Shown: piece after piece, positions 19,071 to 32,241 of the stretch
Layout: each line of letters starts with the position of its first letter
Numbering within the stretch: the first letter of the stretch is position 1
DNA from: Rhodamnia argentea
Taxonomy: Eukaryota > Streptophyta > Magnoliopsida > Myrtales > Myrtaceae
NCBI RefSeq assembly: GCF_020921035.1
Contig: NC_063160.1
Coordinates: forward strand, 14,473,095-14,537,094
Reading direction: 5' to 3'
Length of the DNA: 64,000 bases
Position numbers and translations under genes: made by a program
Notes under the pieces: generated by a model
The model's database searches: none
Told to the model about the DNA's origin: nothing
What the model saw: only the letters and a program-made list of their open reading frames with translations

Positions 19071-21340
19071 AAGTGGCAAAGTTGGACTTTTAATAAGTTT
19101 CGAGGGCCAAAAAAAGTAACTGACCAAATTTCATTAATTCATGTTAAGGCCCTTGGGGAATGGTTGTCAAACACCCCAAATTTTCTCCAAGGCGCGCAGG
19201 TTTTGAGCTGAGGTGAACATAAAGGTGGAACGAAATTGAGTAATTGAATGAATATTCTAGAATTAAATCTTGCCCCTCAAGTTTTTGTAGCTGTGGCAAT
19301 TCACCCCTTAAAAATCTCAAATTTTGCAATAATGTTCCAACAAATTCAAGGAAGTTACACTTTATTCTTAGTTTTTTACAGAATGTCATAGATTATCACC
19401 TGACGTTCCAATTTTTCTTTATCTGAAATTCGACCCAAACTTTTGAAATTCGTGGCAATGCTCCTCTTTTAGCAATGATAAAATCGAAAGATTGAAGGAG
19501 AAATGAAATGAAACTAGAGTGGCATGATTCAGGAAAGAGCAAATGTTTTGGTCAAAAAGGTATGAGATCGTGCATGAGACGAGGTCAATTAACGATGCAA
19601 AAGAGATCGATCATCATAGACACCTATAGAGGAATTCAACAATAACAGAACAATTAACGAGCAAATCGACGTGGTTGAGGCGTATAGACAAACTCGTTGG
19701 AGGCACTCGGTTGAGAAATCAAATGCAAAGATATTGAACAGATTCTTAGCCAAATCAACGCAAAAGTATTGCAGCTGAGTTAAAATCATTAATACAGAGT
19801 CGGTCGCGAACGATTTTCAAATCAGTGGTAACAAGAATTCTCAGTCTCTGCTTCATATATAGCAACAGCAAACAGAGCATCGAAGATACCTTGAAGAAGA
19901 TAGGCGACTGACTGCGAATGACGGTCGGATGGGAGGGGGAGGTGGCCGGAGACTAATGACTTAGTGGACCAGAACCGACCAAGTAAGAGAAAACAAAGCC
20001 TTCTTCTGTGGCGGAAGAACCGGCGAGGGCGGAGATTGATGGCGACTCAGAATCGACGGGCGACGGATGGCGAAAGACCATAATCAAACTCTCGTCCCGC
20101 TCTCGGTTTTTCTTCGTAACAGCTCTCCTCTGTAGCTCTCTCTTCTGTGCGTACGAATCTATGGTGGCCGACGATGGAGGATCGGCCGTGGCAACCGGCG
20201 GACTGGAGGCGACGAAGAGAGAGAAAATCTTTAGAGGAATCGCAGATGATCGGAGAGCGAGAGCGTCGTCCCAGTGTGTCCAATACCCTAAACCCTCGTT
20301 CAGAAATGAACGTCAACGAGAGACAGAGACCGTGTGCTCAGGATTCATGGACTGGGCTTGCGGGTCTGGATCTGATGGGTTTTATTGGGCTAGATCAAAT
20401 CAGCTTTATTGTCCGGTTAGGCTGCGCTTAATGAGTTAGAACTTGATGGGCTCAATGGGCCTGAAGGACTGGACCGGAGCGAGGTGGTCGGACCGGCTGG
20501 AGAGTGAAGAGGCCCAACTTAATAGATAGGCTGGAGACTGGAGTAGCAGCAGCAGCAGCAACAGCAGTATTATTATTATTATTATTATTATTAATCATCT
20601 AATTAATTTAGATGATTAAAAAGCTCTAAACATCAATTCTCTCTCTAAATGAAAAATTGTTTTAATCTCCTACTCTGATCGATTGATAATTTCTCAACAT
20701 TTAGACTCTATCAATGTTGTCATACGGATTTCTAGTCGGGATAGGACCGGTTAGGATACGATAAGAAATCCTGAAATTTTTTCACATCATATCTTCTGTT
20801 TGGTGAACCACAGATTTAAAGTCGGATATTGTTATATCCTGTCATATCAATTGTTTGGTAAAAAATGGATATCGATATGAAGGACATATATGCCCCTACG
20901 TAGTGCACAAGAAATAACATCGGCCTTATCAGCATAAAAACATTATTTTGTGATTTAGCACGATTTAGCATTATTACAAACTATTCTTGCTGTGCTTTAC
21001 GTAGTGCATTTCCTTTTGTCAATATGTTAACGAGAGTCGTAAATTTTTTTTCAAACTCGTATTAGAAATTAATTGAAGAGCAAATGCTAATAAATCGGGC
21101 ACTTAAGGAAGGATCTGAAATACAAATTTTGTTGATGGTGGTGGTGGTGGCTACTGCCGTGGTCGACTTTGTTTAATTAAGGTGGCCTCAGTGTCTGCGC
21201 CGTTGCCGTTGCCGTCGCCCACTCCTTTTCACCTCACTCATCTAGTCCCCCAACGCTTTCAAAAACTACTAATAATTAAAGAAAAACAAAGTGGAGTTTC
21301 ACGCTATGTAATCCATTAATGTGTGTATATGTATTCCGGC
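19071..21340. other. Repeat-rich spacer
   Basis: No supported gene. 20008-20439 has open frames on both strands with poor protein character. 20700-20900 looks like an old inverted-repeat element (ggatatcg/cgatatcc words). Confidence 0.35.
20545..20593. repeat. Compound microsatellite (AGC)n (TAT)n
   Basis: Five AGC units, AAC AGC AG, then about eight TAT units, seen directly. Confidence 0.9.
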
Positions 21341-21501
21341 TCTATTTGTTTCGTGAAAAATGTGATAGTTTCTAAAAAATCATTTTTCTGGAAAATGACA
21401 AATTTTTTCGGTACTATTTGGTTGAAACCCGAATACGAAATGGAAAATATTTTCTATCGTTTGGTAAGGAAAATCTTATTTCCTCAATAGACATACACTG
21501 T

Positions 21502-21900
21502 TCGGGCAAAAAAATTACCAAGAGTCATAAACCCGTTGTACTTGTGCTAATTCAGTCCTAAATTTTTTAATGAAGGTATTGAGTCATAAACCTTTTGACA
21601 ATTTATAAATTTAGTACTTCCAACTAATTTTAGCCAGAAATTGCCGACATGGCGCCGACCGTCCTACGTAATACGATCGAGGCCGGCGTGAACAATTTTT
21701 ACAATTCTTTAAAAAAGTTGAATTTTTTAATTATTTCATTTTTTTCTTTTCATCTTTTGTTTCTTTTTCTTTTTCTTTAGGAAAGAAAAATAAAAAAGAA
21801 ATGAAGGAAGAAAAGAAAGAAAAGAAAAGAAAAGAAAAAAATAAAAATTTATTTAAAAATAATTTTTTAAAAAATATATTGTTCATATCAACGCCGGCCG
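21502..21900. mobile_element. Left half of a 'ttctaaac...caattcagtcc' MITE, right end missing
   Basis: It begins GGGCAAAAAAATTACCAAGA and continues with the family's diagnostic words (gtgctaattcagtcc, tcataaacc). An inner A/T- and pyrimidine/purine-rich arm follows. It then runs straight into a GC-rich block at about 21893, with no matching right end, so it is truncated or interrupted there. Confidence 0.4.
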
Positions 21901-22190
21901 CTATATCATGTAGGGGATAGGCACGGGAGTCCTGGACCCGGCCTCGATAGACTCGAGCTCAAAAGTCGAGGACCCAAGGATGGGCGCTGGGACCCGGGCC
22001 TTGCCTCAAAATTATCGGACCTAACATCGTAGGCACCGGTGTCCCGAACCCGGCCTTGGTGTGCTCGGGCACAGTTGCTAGTGTATCGGGCATTCTAGAT
22101 GGACTTGGGCTCAACCTCGATAGACCCGAGCCCGAGCATCCAAGGACTCAAGCTCTACTGCCAAGGGCCCGATAACGAGTGTTGGTTTAC
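21893..22190. repeat. GC-rich block with degenerate internal units
   Basis: Phrases such as GACCCGGCCTCGATAGACTC, GAACCCGGCCTTGGTG and CCTCGATAGACCCGAG recur with CTCGAG/CTCGGG partners that can fold back. It stands out sharply in base composition from its AT-rich surroundings. I take it as the core of a transposon-derived repeat; no protein is encoded. Confidence 0.4.
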
Positions 22191-22574
22191 AGGATAGAGT
22201 TTTTGGTCCAAACATTGATACCTAGTCATATTTTGAAAAATGATTTTCGATTTTTCAAAATATTAATCATTTTTTCCAAATCGAAACTATGGTAGGATAA
22301 CATTTCCCCTTGACTAGTAAAAGAAAGTTAATAGTATTAAGGGGGAGTTTGCAACAATATTTTATACGACTTCTAGATCTCGTCTAATGCCTTTTAACAT
22401 AGAATCAGCGTTATTGCTAGGGAGCTGATCCAAGATCATGAAGCACCGAAAGGAAAGACAAGATTCCAACGTGACGATTTTATTTACTTATTTCACTGGG
22501 GATACAAGGCAACATGGCAAACTGATTAATTCTCATGCCACACTTTATTTTTCGACACACATCATCGTCCGCGC
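22191..22574. other. 3' flank of the chitinase gene
   Basis: AT-rich, with a repeat-like patch at 22225-22320 (ttgaaaaatgattttc). No other gene is seen. Confidence 0.4.
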
Positions 22575-23869
22575 CTAAGCATAAGGCTTCTGGTTGTAGC
22601 AGTCAAGGTTGTTGCCGTACCCGACCTTCAGTAGGTCGCTGTACTTCTTGTAAAATCCGATCCGGTCCTCGACCGCGGGGTTGGGTCCCTTCCCGCACTC
22701 CTCCCTGCCGTTGATTATGTTGGTGATGAGGCCGTAGCCCGGGGACCTCCCAGCTGCCGAGTCCGCAGGGGACGGCCTCCAGCGGCCGGTGATGACGTCG
22801 TGGCTCGAGGGCTTCGGCGGTTGCGGCGTCATCCAGAACCAGAAGGCCGTCCTGAACGAGAGGACCTGTTCCTTGGCCACCCTGTCCGGGTCGTTGATCA
22901 GGTCGGCGTGCAGGGCGCGTCCCGCTAGGCCATAGTTGTAGTTGCTGCGAGCAATGAAACCGTGGACAAAATTAGAACAGGAAATTTCGAAAGTGTTAAA
23001 GTAGAGAAAATAGGGTCGACTTCGAGGTAAATACATATGTACTTGTCTCATGTCGTGCTGAAAATTTTTCATTTTGCTTTAATAATTTGTGCTTTGCGAT
23101 GAATTTCAGTAGTTTGGTCCTTCAATTTCATGAGAATGAGACGGTCCAAAATCGTCCAGTCGGTCCACAGGTGGTCAAGCTTCCTCATCCAAGCGATGGA
23201 GGCAAATTATAATGATGCTTTGTCAAGTTAATAGAACATTTTAATTTCCATTCGATTATTATGTCCAACTTTCATTTTTTCAATTTCTCGTGCGTGAGCG
23301 CATGCACGGACTTAAACAAACATCGAAATGGAGGGACTTACTGCGTGATTTGAATTGGACCTCGACCGTAATATTTCCTGCCGGGAGCGCACGACCATCC
23401 AGATCGGCGATCACAGTAGTCGTTCGACCTGTCCCTCTCCTCCACGAAGCAGTATCCCCACGCGTAGGGCCCATCTGGTGCACTGCTCGATCCTCCTTGG
23501 AGAAGAGAAGCCGATTGACATCAATATCATGCAATGTTTTACGTGCATGCATGGACCTTAGTACGACGAACTCATTAGCTCCATACCTGTAGTTTCGTGG
23601 GAAGTCTGAGCCAAGAAAGCCGCGGCCTCCCTGAGCCTTGTGTCCCGGTCGCCGGTTGTCCCGAACCCCGGAAACGACCTCGCAGCGGCAAGGAATGCGT
23701 CGTATGTGTAGAAGCCCCTGGCGGGACAAGCGGGGTCGTTCCGGTGCTTGAGGAGCTGATTGAACTGGGCTCTGCTTATGACGGAACTCACGTCGCCGCC
23801 TTGCTGAGCGCTGGCGCGGAGAACAGCGAGGCAGGAAGCCAAGAGAGCAATCGCCCAAAACGACCTCAT
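22575..23869 (-). CDS. Class II endochitinase (GH19, PR-3 family), three exons
   Basis: Exons 23869-23587, 23495-23342 and 22944-22575 join with GT-AG introns to give 268 residues. A signal peptide of about 21 residues ends near RASA, so the protein should be secreted. It hydrolyses chitin. The proton donor Glu92 (SHETT) and second catalytic Glu114 (CFVEER) are 22 residues apart, as in barley chitinase. Six cysteines (48, 110, 122, 130, 229, 261) reproduce that enzyme's disulfide spacing exactly. [16 protein letters not shown] spans the second splice junction. There is no hevein (CBM18) domain or hinge, hence class II. The Cys pair typical of class I (QCGRA, PSCHD) is LAGRA and PSSHD here. 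Introns: 91 and 397 bp. Confidence 0.93.
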
Positions 23870-24191
23870 CTTTTCGCTTCTGAGTGATTGGCTTTAGGAT
23901 CGTTGTGTGGTTTGGAGACGGGAGTAATAAGGTGGCGAGCGAGAGGCCGAGGGCGAGCGAGAGGCCGTTCGTGAGTCGTTTTCATCCATGCGACGAGGAG
24001 ATAAGGCTAGGGAAACACGGAGGCGACGTGACTTTGTAAGGTTTCGAGATTTTTTATGTAACACGGGGAAAAGAGACGACGCCGATGGTCCCCTCTCGTG
24101 GCGTCCCAGAGCTGCTCTTGAAATTTCTTTGATGCGTGAGTGAAAATGACCAGGCCGATCGGACGACGGTGAGTTTCTCTCGTGATAAACG

Positions 24192-24200
24192 TTGACGTCA
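24192..24200. promoter_or_regulatory. W-box core and palindromic TGACGTCA upstream of the chitinase
   Basis: TTGAC (24192-24196) overlaps TGACGTCA (24193-24200), about 330 bp upstream of the chitinase ATG. TGACG elements bind TGA-type bZIPs and W-boxes bind WRKYs, both common in pathogenesis-related gene promoters. Function here is inferred. Confidence 0.35.
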
Positions 24201-27159
24201 GTTCCAGTTTTTTCTTTCTCTTTTTTTTCCTTTTTGCGATCATTATTGAAGTGGGACTAGTCAAAAGCTCACTACGTGTAGGGTTAAGGTGGAATGATTT
24301 GAAGTGCCCGGGACAGAATGTTCTCTCCCTCGCAGAAACCGCATATTCTCTATCCCACCGTCTGTCTCCCCGTTTTGAATCATTTGTATGCATGCACAGG
24401 ACATAACTGAGCGAAAAGCTGTACGTAGGTCACTTATGTGTGCGTGATGCCCGGGGCTAATACCGACCCACGTGTGCCCCGGACACTGGTACAGGATAGC
24501 TCTTGCTTTATCCGGATGACCAAAGAATGCCCCGTAGGCTTTTGAGTGCGGGACGTAAAAGCGACTCGCTCATCAAAACTAGATGCTCGGAAAAAAAAAA
24601 AAAAAAAATCCAACCGCAGCCCATTCGAGTCCCGGAAAGCCCATAGCTGATGAGAAGCCGATCTAGAATTTGGTAGAGACATTCGTTACTGACTTGGAGA
24701 TCTAACCGTTGGTATCTTATCTCGCGTTTTAATGTACACATCGATTCGTAATACGATCGCTCAAATACCCAACTGGGAATCGGTGATATATTGACGGTGG
24801 TATGTGTGCTCAGAAGTTAGAACTAATAATCTAGCAAGGCTATAAGAGATTTATTCTTTGGGAGCTACTATCCCGACGGTCTGACAGATCTGTCATTATT
24901 TCTGACCTCACGATTTTTCAATTAACGAATATTTTATGTAAAATATACGATGATGGAGTATAGATTTACTGTCGGAAATAACTATTTCTCTTATTCTTTT
25001 GGTGAAGATATTTTGTTTCTGGTGGTAGCACTAGGAAAACTCTTTTTGGAACTGACTTGACCAGTAGAGTTGGGCTATAATAGCAGTTGGGCCTTATCCC
25101 AAAAGCCTGAGTTCATATTCTTTTCAGGCCCAGAAAGTGAGTCATGTTGTTTCGTAACGCACGACAATTATCTCGTTATTTTGATAATTTGTTGATTTGA
25201 TTTGATTACAACTTAATAGCGGGGATTCTTGGAAAAACGGACAGATCCTTCGTGTGAGCTCAACCGCTAAAGTGAAGCCGTTAATCAAAGAGGTTTCGCT
25301 CAATGTCAATCGGGGGAGTGCATCGGTCCTGGGATGGTCCCAAGGGAAATCGGTCCGGTTCCCGGTCCCACATAAAAAGCCAAGCCAACCAAGATTTCTT
25401 AATTTTTTTTTTATTTACCCTGAAGCAAACCACAATTAGTAGATTACTTTTTCCTTTTAATGTTCAGAGAAGAAACTGAAGAGAGAGAGAGAGAGGGGAA
25501 ACCATTAGTTCCGAGACCGACCCCGAAATCGGGCAGGAATCAATCTTAAACCTCTTGTACATAAAATAAAATAAAAAATTCGAGATCTTAAACTACGTAG
25601 TCTAGCCAAGGTAGTCCTAAAGTTCTTGGGGAAAGTGCAATTAGGTCTTTTGGGGCAACTCTCGCTTGATTTATCTAACGGGACGGTTCAGCCAACTTCG
25701 GATGTTTTACATGTAACGGTAAGGGAGTGACGTGAAAGGATTTTCAACAAACAATGCTGTTTTTTTGTTAGATAAAGTCGTTTCTTCGAATGGCACTATA
25801 CGTAGAAATTACCTCCGAAATCCCCTAATCAATCCCTCGTGCTCGAACCCTGAATCCCCTTATGGAAAGAGCTTACGGACTAACGGTGTAGCCTTGACCA
25901 AGTATTGTCCTAAGGCTTCCTTGGGAAATCAGTGGCTTTTTGCAAGTCCCACCGCCTTGGATTTCGTTGAAGTTTTATTTGGAAATCAAAATTTGCTTTC
26001 TAAATTTACTACGTGGACTTGAAGTTGTCTCATATGAAATAGGTTTTTATATTAACATTAACTTATTAAGTTAAATAAAATTATCATTTCCCAGACCATA
26101 CGACAACGCAATCTCACACCATAAACCCACACATCATTACCGTACATTTTGCATAAAGCAATCATTGATTGGGAGCGTTAATTTTCGTCTTTTGATTTAA
26201 AGACTAAATGGGCCAAAGTTGACCTTTCGGTTGCCCCTCTCTCTGAGTTGGGAATATGTGGATGGAAGGTCATCGTTATTCTCAAGAATAATGGGGACCG
26301 TTAGCCTAGTAGTGTCCTCCCCTTTAAATCCAATTCCAATCTTGGAGGCAAAATTTGGAGCGAGGATGAAGATGAAGATGAAGATGATCTCGAGATTCCG
26401 CAACAGAAACAGCAAAGAGTGGCCATGTTTGGTTTATATTGACGTCAACCATCTTCAATTTTTGGACAAAACTACATAAGTTTGATTGGGTTCCTCCCAT
26501 GAACGTGTGTTGTCTTTTCATAATCTATTTGTGTCGTTTGTATTGGTTTCTTCGCATGTGATGCATATATGGACCCTCAATTGAAAATTTTTCTATATTG
26601 CCATTTTCGTGTGGTGTGGGTCGGGATGAACGATAAATCAGCATTCTTCCGCGTTTTTAGCGGTGGAAATTTTGTCGTCGTAAGATTGAAATATCTTGCC
26701 TCTCAATGTTTGTTTCCCGTCCGCCGGATGAAGACGATTATGAAGAATTTCTACAAAGCCTATTAATTTCTAATAATATTAGCAATTGCCCTCTTTAGAA
26801 ATTTATATTACGGTAATTGAAATAGAGGGTTGATGCAGAATGATAAACATAGTTTACCACCACAGCCGTCTCGAGTAATCCTAAGTAAGTGTCAGTATGC
26901 TTTTAAGTTTTACCTTCTTCTTTTTTGGGTCCAAAAAAGCGATTCCATAGCATAACTCAAAAAGTTTGAGTGCAAAAGGCTTGAATCAGAACATGATAAG
27001 GCCCAAAGGGCTTCCGGGAGATTGGACAACCAGTTGGAAGGCAAAGATTCTATCTTTATGGTATTCAATCCGCCACCATATTTGTTTCAATAATAACCGT
27101 TTATTTTTCATTAAGTTTTACAATATTGTTCCGATTTCAAGTAATTCTATGTATCAATA
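24201..27159. other. Spacer, no gene recognised
   Basis: An A18 run lies at 24591-24608. Short simple repeats occur near 25480 (GA) and 26366-26385 (GATGAA). The open frames present have no family character. Confidence 0.35.
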
Positions 27160-27528
27160 CTGGGAGAATAACAAATCAGTTCTAAACTTGTCATACGGAA
27201 GTCAATTCAGTATTAAACTTTTCAATTTCATCAATATAGTTCTTAACATTTGCGCCATATTCCAATGGAGTCCTTTCAATCAATTGCCTCTGAAAATTAC
27301 TGGCACCGACCGTCCAACATGGCATGCTGACATGCACAATTTTACTTGAAACAACGTCCTATGTGGATCGCCCCATCAGCGATTCTAAATGGGAATTAAT
27401 CGTAAGGGCTATATTAGAATCTCACAAATAAATTCATAATCACATTGATCAAATTGAAAATTTTAGGACAAAATTGGCATATATACAATGAGTTTAATAT
27501 TGAATATTGAAACGGTTATTTTTCCATC
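27160..27528. mobile_element. Diverged 'ttctaaac' family MITE
   Basis: Left arm GGGAGAATAACAAATCAGTT continues with CTAAACTT and GTCAATTCAG. The right arm read inverted (GATGGAAAAATAACCGTTTC) later gives GCCAATTTTGTCC. It is shorter than the other copies and lacks the GC-rich core. Confidence 0.35.
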
Positions 27529-29799
27529 AATGTTTATACTGTAAGAGTTTCAAATATTTCAGGCAGAATATATCTGTCGCAAGTATAGAATTATATGTGA
27601 AAAAAAAAAAAAGCAAAAGTTAATTCAAGCATGTTCGACCAAAAAAAAAAAAAAAATTCAAGCATGCAATTTATTATTGCAATACGACAACTCATCCCAC
27701 TAAACATTCTTTGTCTGGACGAGGAAAAAGAGGGAAAAACCATCTGTACTTCCCCCTTAAGTGAAAGATCCTCGCTGCACATGGTGTGGAGTGGAAGCAA
27801 ATGATGCAAGCAGTGACATAAAATGCATTGAACCAAATGGAAACGACAGACCATCAGAGTCGTTGCCTTTTTAATAAAGCAATCATAATTTTTCATGAGT
27901 TTATGAGTTCGATTCACATTATCATTTATAACTGTTGACCTTGGAATGGCTCGCGATATCTTGTGTCGAAAGATTTCCCGACTGTTAGCGGTTTACAGGG
28001 TCATCAACCTCGAAACTTCAGGCCAAGGCTAGTGCGGAATTGTTATGGCTCAAATCAAATATTGCGTAACGGGCCGTCTTGGAATTTCTGATACCGTCCG
28101 GAGGGAGTTGCTAGTGCCGGCCGCCATGTTATGTCTTCATATTAATGAACTAGAAAAAAAAAGAGACAAAGGGCTCTACATAAGTCTTTTCATGTACTTC
28201 CCACGGTCAATTTTTTCCTCTTAAAATAGGCATTTCATTGGTAAAATCGTTCACTTAAAATAAACATTTATTGACACTATTAAAAGATAATTACAATTCA
28301 AAACTCTAATTAAAAAAGACCCATGTCTTTATTTTTATTCTTCGTTTATACTAATAAAGAAACAGAAGCACGATCGGTGTTAGCGATGGGTTTGTCGTTA
28401 TTCCCCTTACAACATGACAATTATTTGACTTTGGCTTTCTAGTAAACCTCGAAGTAGCTTCCTCTATACATCGCATTGGTTCCCAAGTCTCTTTTTATTA
28501 TTATTTTTTATTTCACTAGTCTTCTTTCTATATTTGACTAAATCAGCCCATCGCCAATCGTGGCGACGATACTTGACTCTCTCATTTATTTTAATTTTTT
28601 GTAAATTGTCCAATCTATGGCCACATTCCAGCTGTCCATCAAGCTTTGCGCTGCATTTACTATGGACAATTTATTGAAATGTGGCTTATACTCCTCGTCG
28701 ACACGAAGGTATAGGGGTCTTATTTTGACAGGAATTGCATGGGGCAGCAATCCCGAAAAGCCAGAAGACTTTTATAGTTTAAGCTCCTATTTCACTTATA
28801 ATTTGGATTTGGATCCATAAATAACTACTGTTATATATAATCCTTTTCTCTTGTAATAGAGAGTTGTAACGGAAATGTTCGAGGTGTTAATTATAGTGAA
28901 ATTCCTTGCTGGATGTAACCCTAGTTTAAGAGTGAACCACGATATATCTTGTGTCTCAATTTCTCTTTCTCATCTTTACTCTCTACTTCGTTCTGTTTGT
29001 GCTCCCAACCCTAACACTATTGCTCACGTTCACATGAAGCTCCATTTTACAAGATAAGTTATTGCCGATGCGTCCTAGCGAAATAACCCGGTCTCAATCA
29101 CAAATTCACGCCGGCGAGTTTTCACCCGTCTCACGCTGTATCGCTTAACCGAATGGACACAAAAACCCGGTTCGACCGAGCGACTCGTCGCAACGGGAAT
29201 CTTAGTGCCTGCGAGGGCAGAGAAAAGATCTTCGGATGGTATTGCTCTCGTCTTCTAATCATACGAATCAGCAATGACGTTTCCCTTTTTTTCATGTGAT
29301 GTCACTGTACGCGATTCATTACGTATTGAGAAAGTAGGGCAAGATGTCTGAAAAAAAATCTATGACGGTGTTATTATAGTAGGACAATTATTAGTGTGAT
29401 GAGCGAGATTGATTAAATAAAGAGCCAAAGGGGATTTCGGAGGGCATGCAACATCCCTGGCGTGCACGAGAATAGGTAGGACATCACAATTTATGGTGAT
29501 TTCAACTTATGATGGTGAGTGGTGACTCAGCTATCGTGTTGCCACGCTGGCATCTAGCGACTTTTCCAGAAGAGGTTAACAGGCAGTACGTAACAAGGGA
29601 AATGACTGTATCATTAACCTTAATCCATTGTGAAATTAATAATCTATTTTGCACTACAAAAAAAAAAAGATCAATAATTAAAATTTATTATGAGGTCTAT
29701 TCCTTCAAGGATTTGGGTATTGTCCGGAAAATGCATAGGAAGCTTCAATTGTTAGACGAAAGAAGATTGGCTCCATGCATACCCTGTTGATTATGGCTT
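27529..29799. other. Spacer, no gene recognised
   Basis: Poly-A tracts at about 27600 and 27641. No ORF with family character and no RNA gene is seen. Confidence 0.35.
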
Positions 29800-30200
29800 G
29801 AAATTCGATCAGATTTGGTTTGGAATCAATGTAAAAGGTTAAACTGAATTGGCATCAATAAAAGATTTATGATTGAATTGACACCAATATAAAAGGTCTA
29901 TAACCGAATTGGCACACAAGCAATAGATTTGTAACTTTTTTTTACCCTTCTCCCCATAAATTATATACCCAGTTAGCCCAAAATTAGTATACCTAGTCAG
30001 CCCAAAAAAAACCTAATCGTAAATCCCTAACAGAAGAAAAAAGAAAAAAGAAGAAGAAGAAAGTCAATCTGATATTTTTACTTTTACATTATAATTTATA
30101 TACAATTAATATACAATGCATCGAAATTCTCTATTTTCCGAGAAACGACGTGTCGGCGTGTCATGTCGTGTCACGTCGTGCCGCATGTCGGTGTCGATGC
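29800..30200. repeat. Dispersed repeat, first of two related copies (other at about 56460-56735)
   Basis: 29800-29945 resembles an inner arm of the 'caattcagtcc' MITE family. 29940-30200 shares order and wording with 56460-56735: 'cctaatcgtaaatcc' against 'tctaatcgtgaatcg', an A/T-rich middle, 'cgaaattct', then a TGTCGTGT-rich stretch and 'gtcgatgctactta' against 'gatttcaatgctattta'. Confidence 0.4.
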
Positions 30201-32241
30201 TACTTAGGTGTTCTTATCAAACTTGTTTGGCCCGAGATGGAGCTTTGAGTCGAGATAATGCTGGTGTGGAGGGATACACGGATTAAAGAGGACCAGGCCC
30301 GACATAGAAAGCTCACGCGTGAAGAGAGATTTGTTGAGGTTAACATGTGAGGGTGTTATGCATAAGAAGTCCCACCTCATGATACGGGATAAGTTGAAGC
30401 AGTTAATATATCACAGTTGATCATAACCCACTAATTTTAAATTTTTGAGTGAAGTTAAAGATGAATATATTGACAGGCTCGAACTTATACTTTCCATTGG
30501 CGATTCCTAAAGCGTGGCTATCGGGTTTCCGCCGCGCCTCTCAACAAACCCACGATATATATCTCCTAGAATGAATTGATAGAAATTTATTTTTGGAGGA
30601 CTATGAGATGGCCAAAGCACGTTGCCATTGGAACGAGTCAGAACAGACCACACGTATTGGGATCAGGGAGTAGGGATTAGGATCTCTTATAAAATCCTGC
30701 AGCAGATGTACGTATTGGGTGCAAAGTCCCACTTCTGTACAAATTTCAAAGAGATCACGCGTTTCTAGAAAGATTCAAGGATGCCGGAGTTGATTGTAGA
30801 AGACTAGGAAATTCTCGAGTCAGCTGTGCTTTTGGCCGGCTTTAGTTTCAAACGAGGAATTGAACAATGAAGGAAAACTTGAAACAACTTTTTTATTGCG
30901 TCTTTTCTTATTTCATTAAGACCGGTGACCATTATCAATTGATATTCGAGAAGGGTGAGCTATTAAAAGTACGACTGACACGTCGGCGCGAATAAACGGA
31001 ACGATTCGATAGAGAAATGAATTATAAAAGTAACATCTGAAAACAAGATTTGGATGGTTCAGTGGCGTCCCTAATTTCGAAAAAAGATCGGCGATATGGT
31101 TCTAGTACATACGGCAAAAGGAAGATTACAATCGTTCCAAATGCTTATGCTCGAGGATTTCCTTATCGTAAACACACCCTAGCACATAAGAATAAATCTA
31201 CCCTAATGCTGCATTAGTACACTTCAACTCTTTGCCACACTCGAATACTTTTGTACCCCTAGTATTGAAAAGGCAATATTGGTTAAAGATCAACTCCTCT
31301 CACTTGATTTTTGGCCTGAATCCAGGATCTAAGCAGGAGCTCCGCCTCCCAGGGGTGGCACATTTGATTGGGGCGTTGGATAATTTTCTAAGTCAAGAAT
31401 TGGAAGTCATTTGTCTGAGTCCAATCAATTTACATACAAACTGCTTTGATTGAGGGTCATCTACATAAGCACGAAGGCTAGTGCTTCACGGGCTCCGGGT
31501 AGTCTGGTCTCCATGCTTGTATCCCTGCATTACAAAATAAGCATCTCCCGTTTGTTAATATTATTTTCCCAGATGGACCCAACGCGACCCTGCATACTAA
31601 GTTTACTCACTTCTAGCTCAAAACAGGTCATCGATATCATTAACGAGATGATATATCAATAACAAAAATGATGCGCCTACCTGGCCCGACCCCCGCCCGC
31701 TGAGTCTACTTATACAATTTGAGGTTGTTAAAATTGAATAACTCTATTGAACACCTCAATCTTAATAATAATAATAAATAAATAAATAAATAAAACATCA
31801 TGAACGATTGACATTTAGTGTCGCGTGGAATTTTCTCTTTTTTCCACTTTGACGGGAGTGTGGAGGAGATTAGTTTTTGATGCTCAAGTCAAAAAGACAA
31901 GAAGAAAAAACATGTGTAAATTGTTCATTGCCTAAACTATATTCGCATCACTATTCACAATTTCAATGGATGTTGATCAAAGTTTCGATGGAAACCTCGG
32001 AATGCTGCAGCCACAACGATGACCATTCTCGAAGAAGTTTTCTTTGCAAGAAGAAACAAAGCGCAAATTTTCCGCAACCGCGTGCAACTAGAAGCAATAG
32101 AGTTGACCAAATTTCCCTATCCTTTGTTCACCTTCGACTCTCCCCCGAGATGACCCGACCCGTCGACATTTGCATCGTGTCGACTTGTATTTTTAAGGAG
32201 TCGAAGACGCGTTGTCATCTTGCTCCATTTTAAGCAATTAG
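30201..32241. other. Spacer, no gene recognised
   Basis: Contains an (AAT)n/(AAAT)n microsatellite at 31763-31794 and a retroelement-like phrase (aagtcccacctcatgatacggg) near 30370. No supported ORF. Confidence 0.35.

Noticed and set aside
20008-20439. 143-codon plus-strand frame
   Set aside because: Begins with a non-ATG codon, is open on both strands, and has no recognisable domain.
23280-23858. 192-codon minus-strand frame over the chitinase
   Set aside because: A frame running through intron 1 and reading exon 1 and exon 2 out of frame. The spliced model explains the region.
25732-26022. 96-codon plus-strand frame
   Set aside because: No family resemblance and surrounded by repeat-like DNA. 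Kept out as probable chance.
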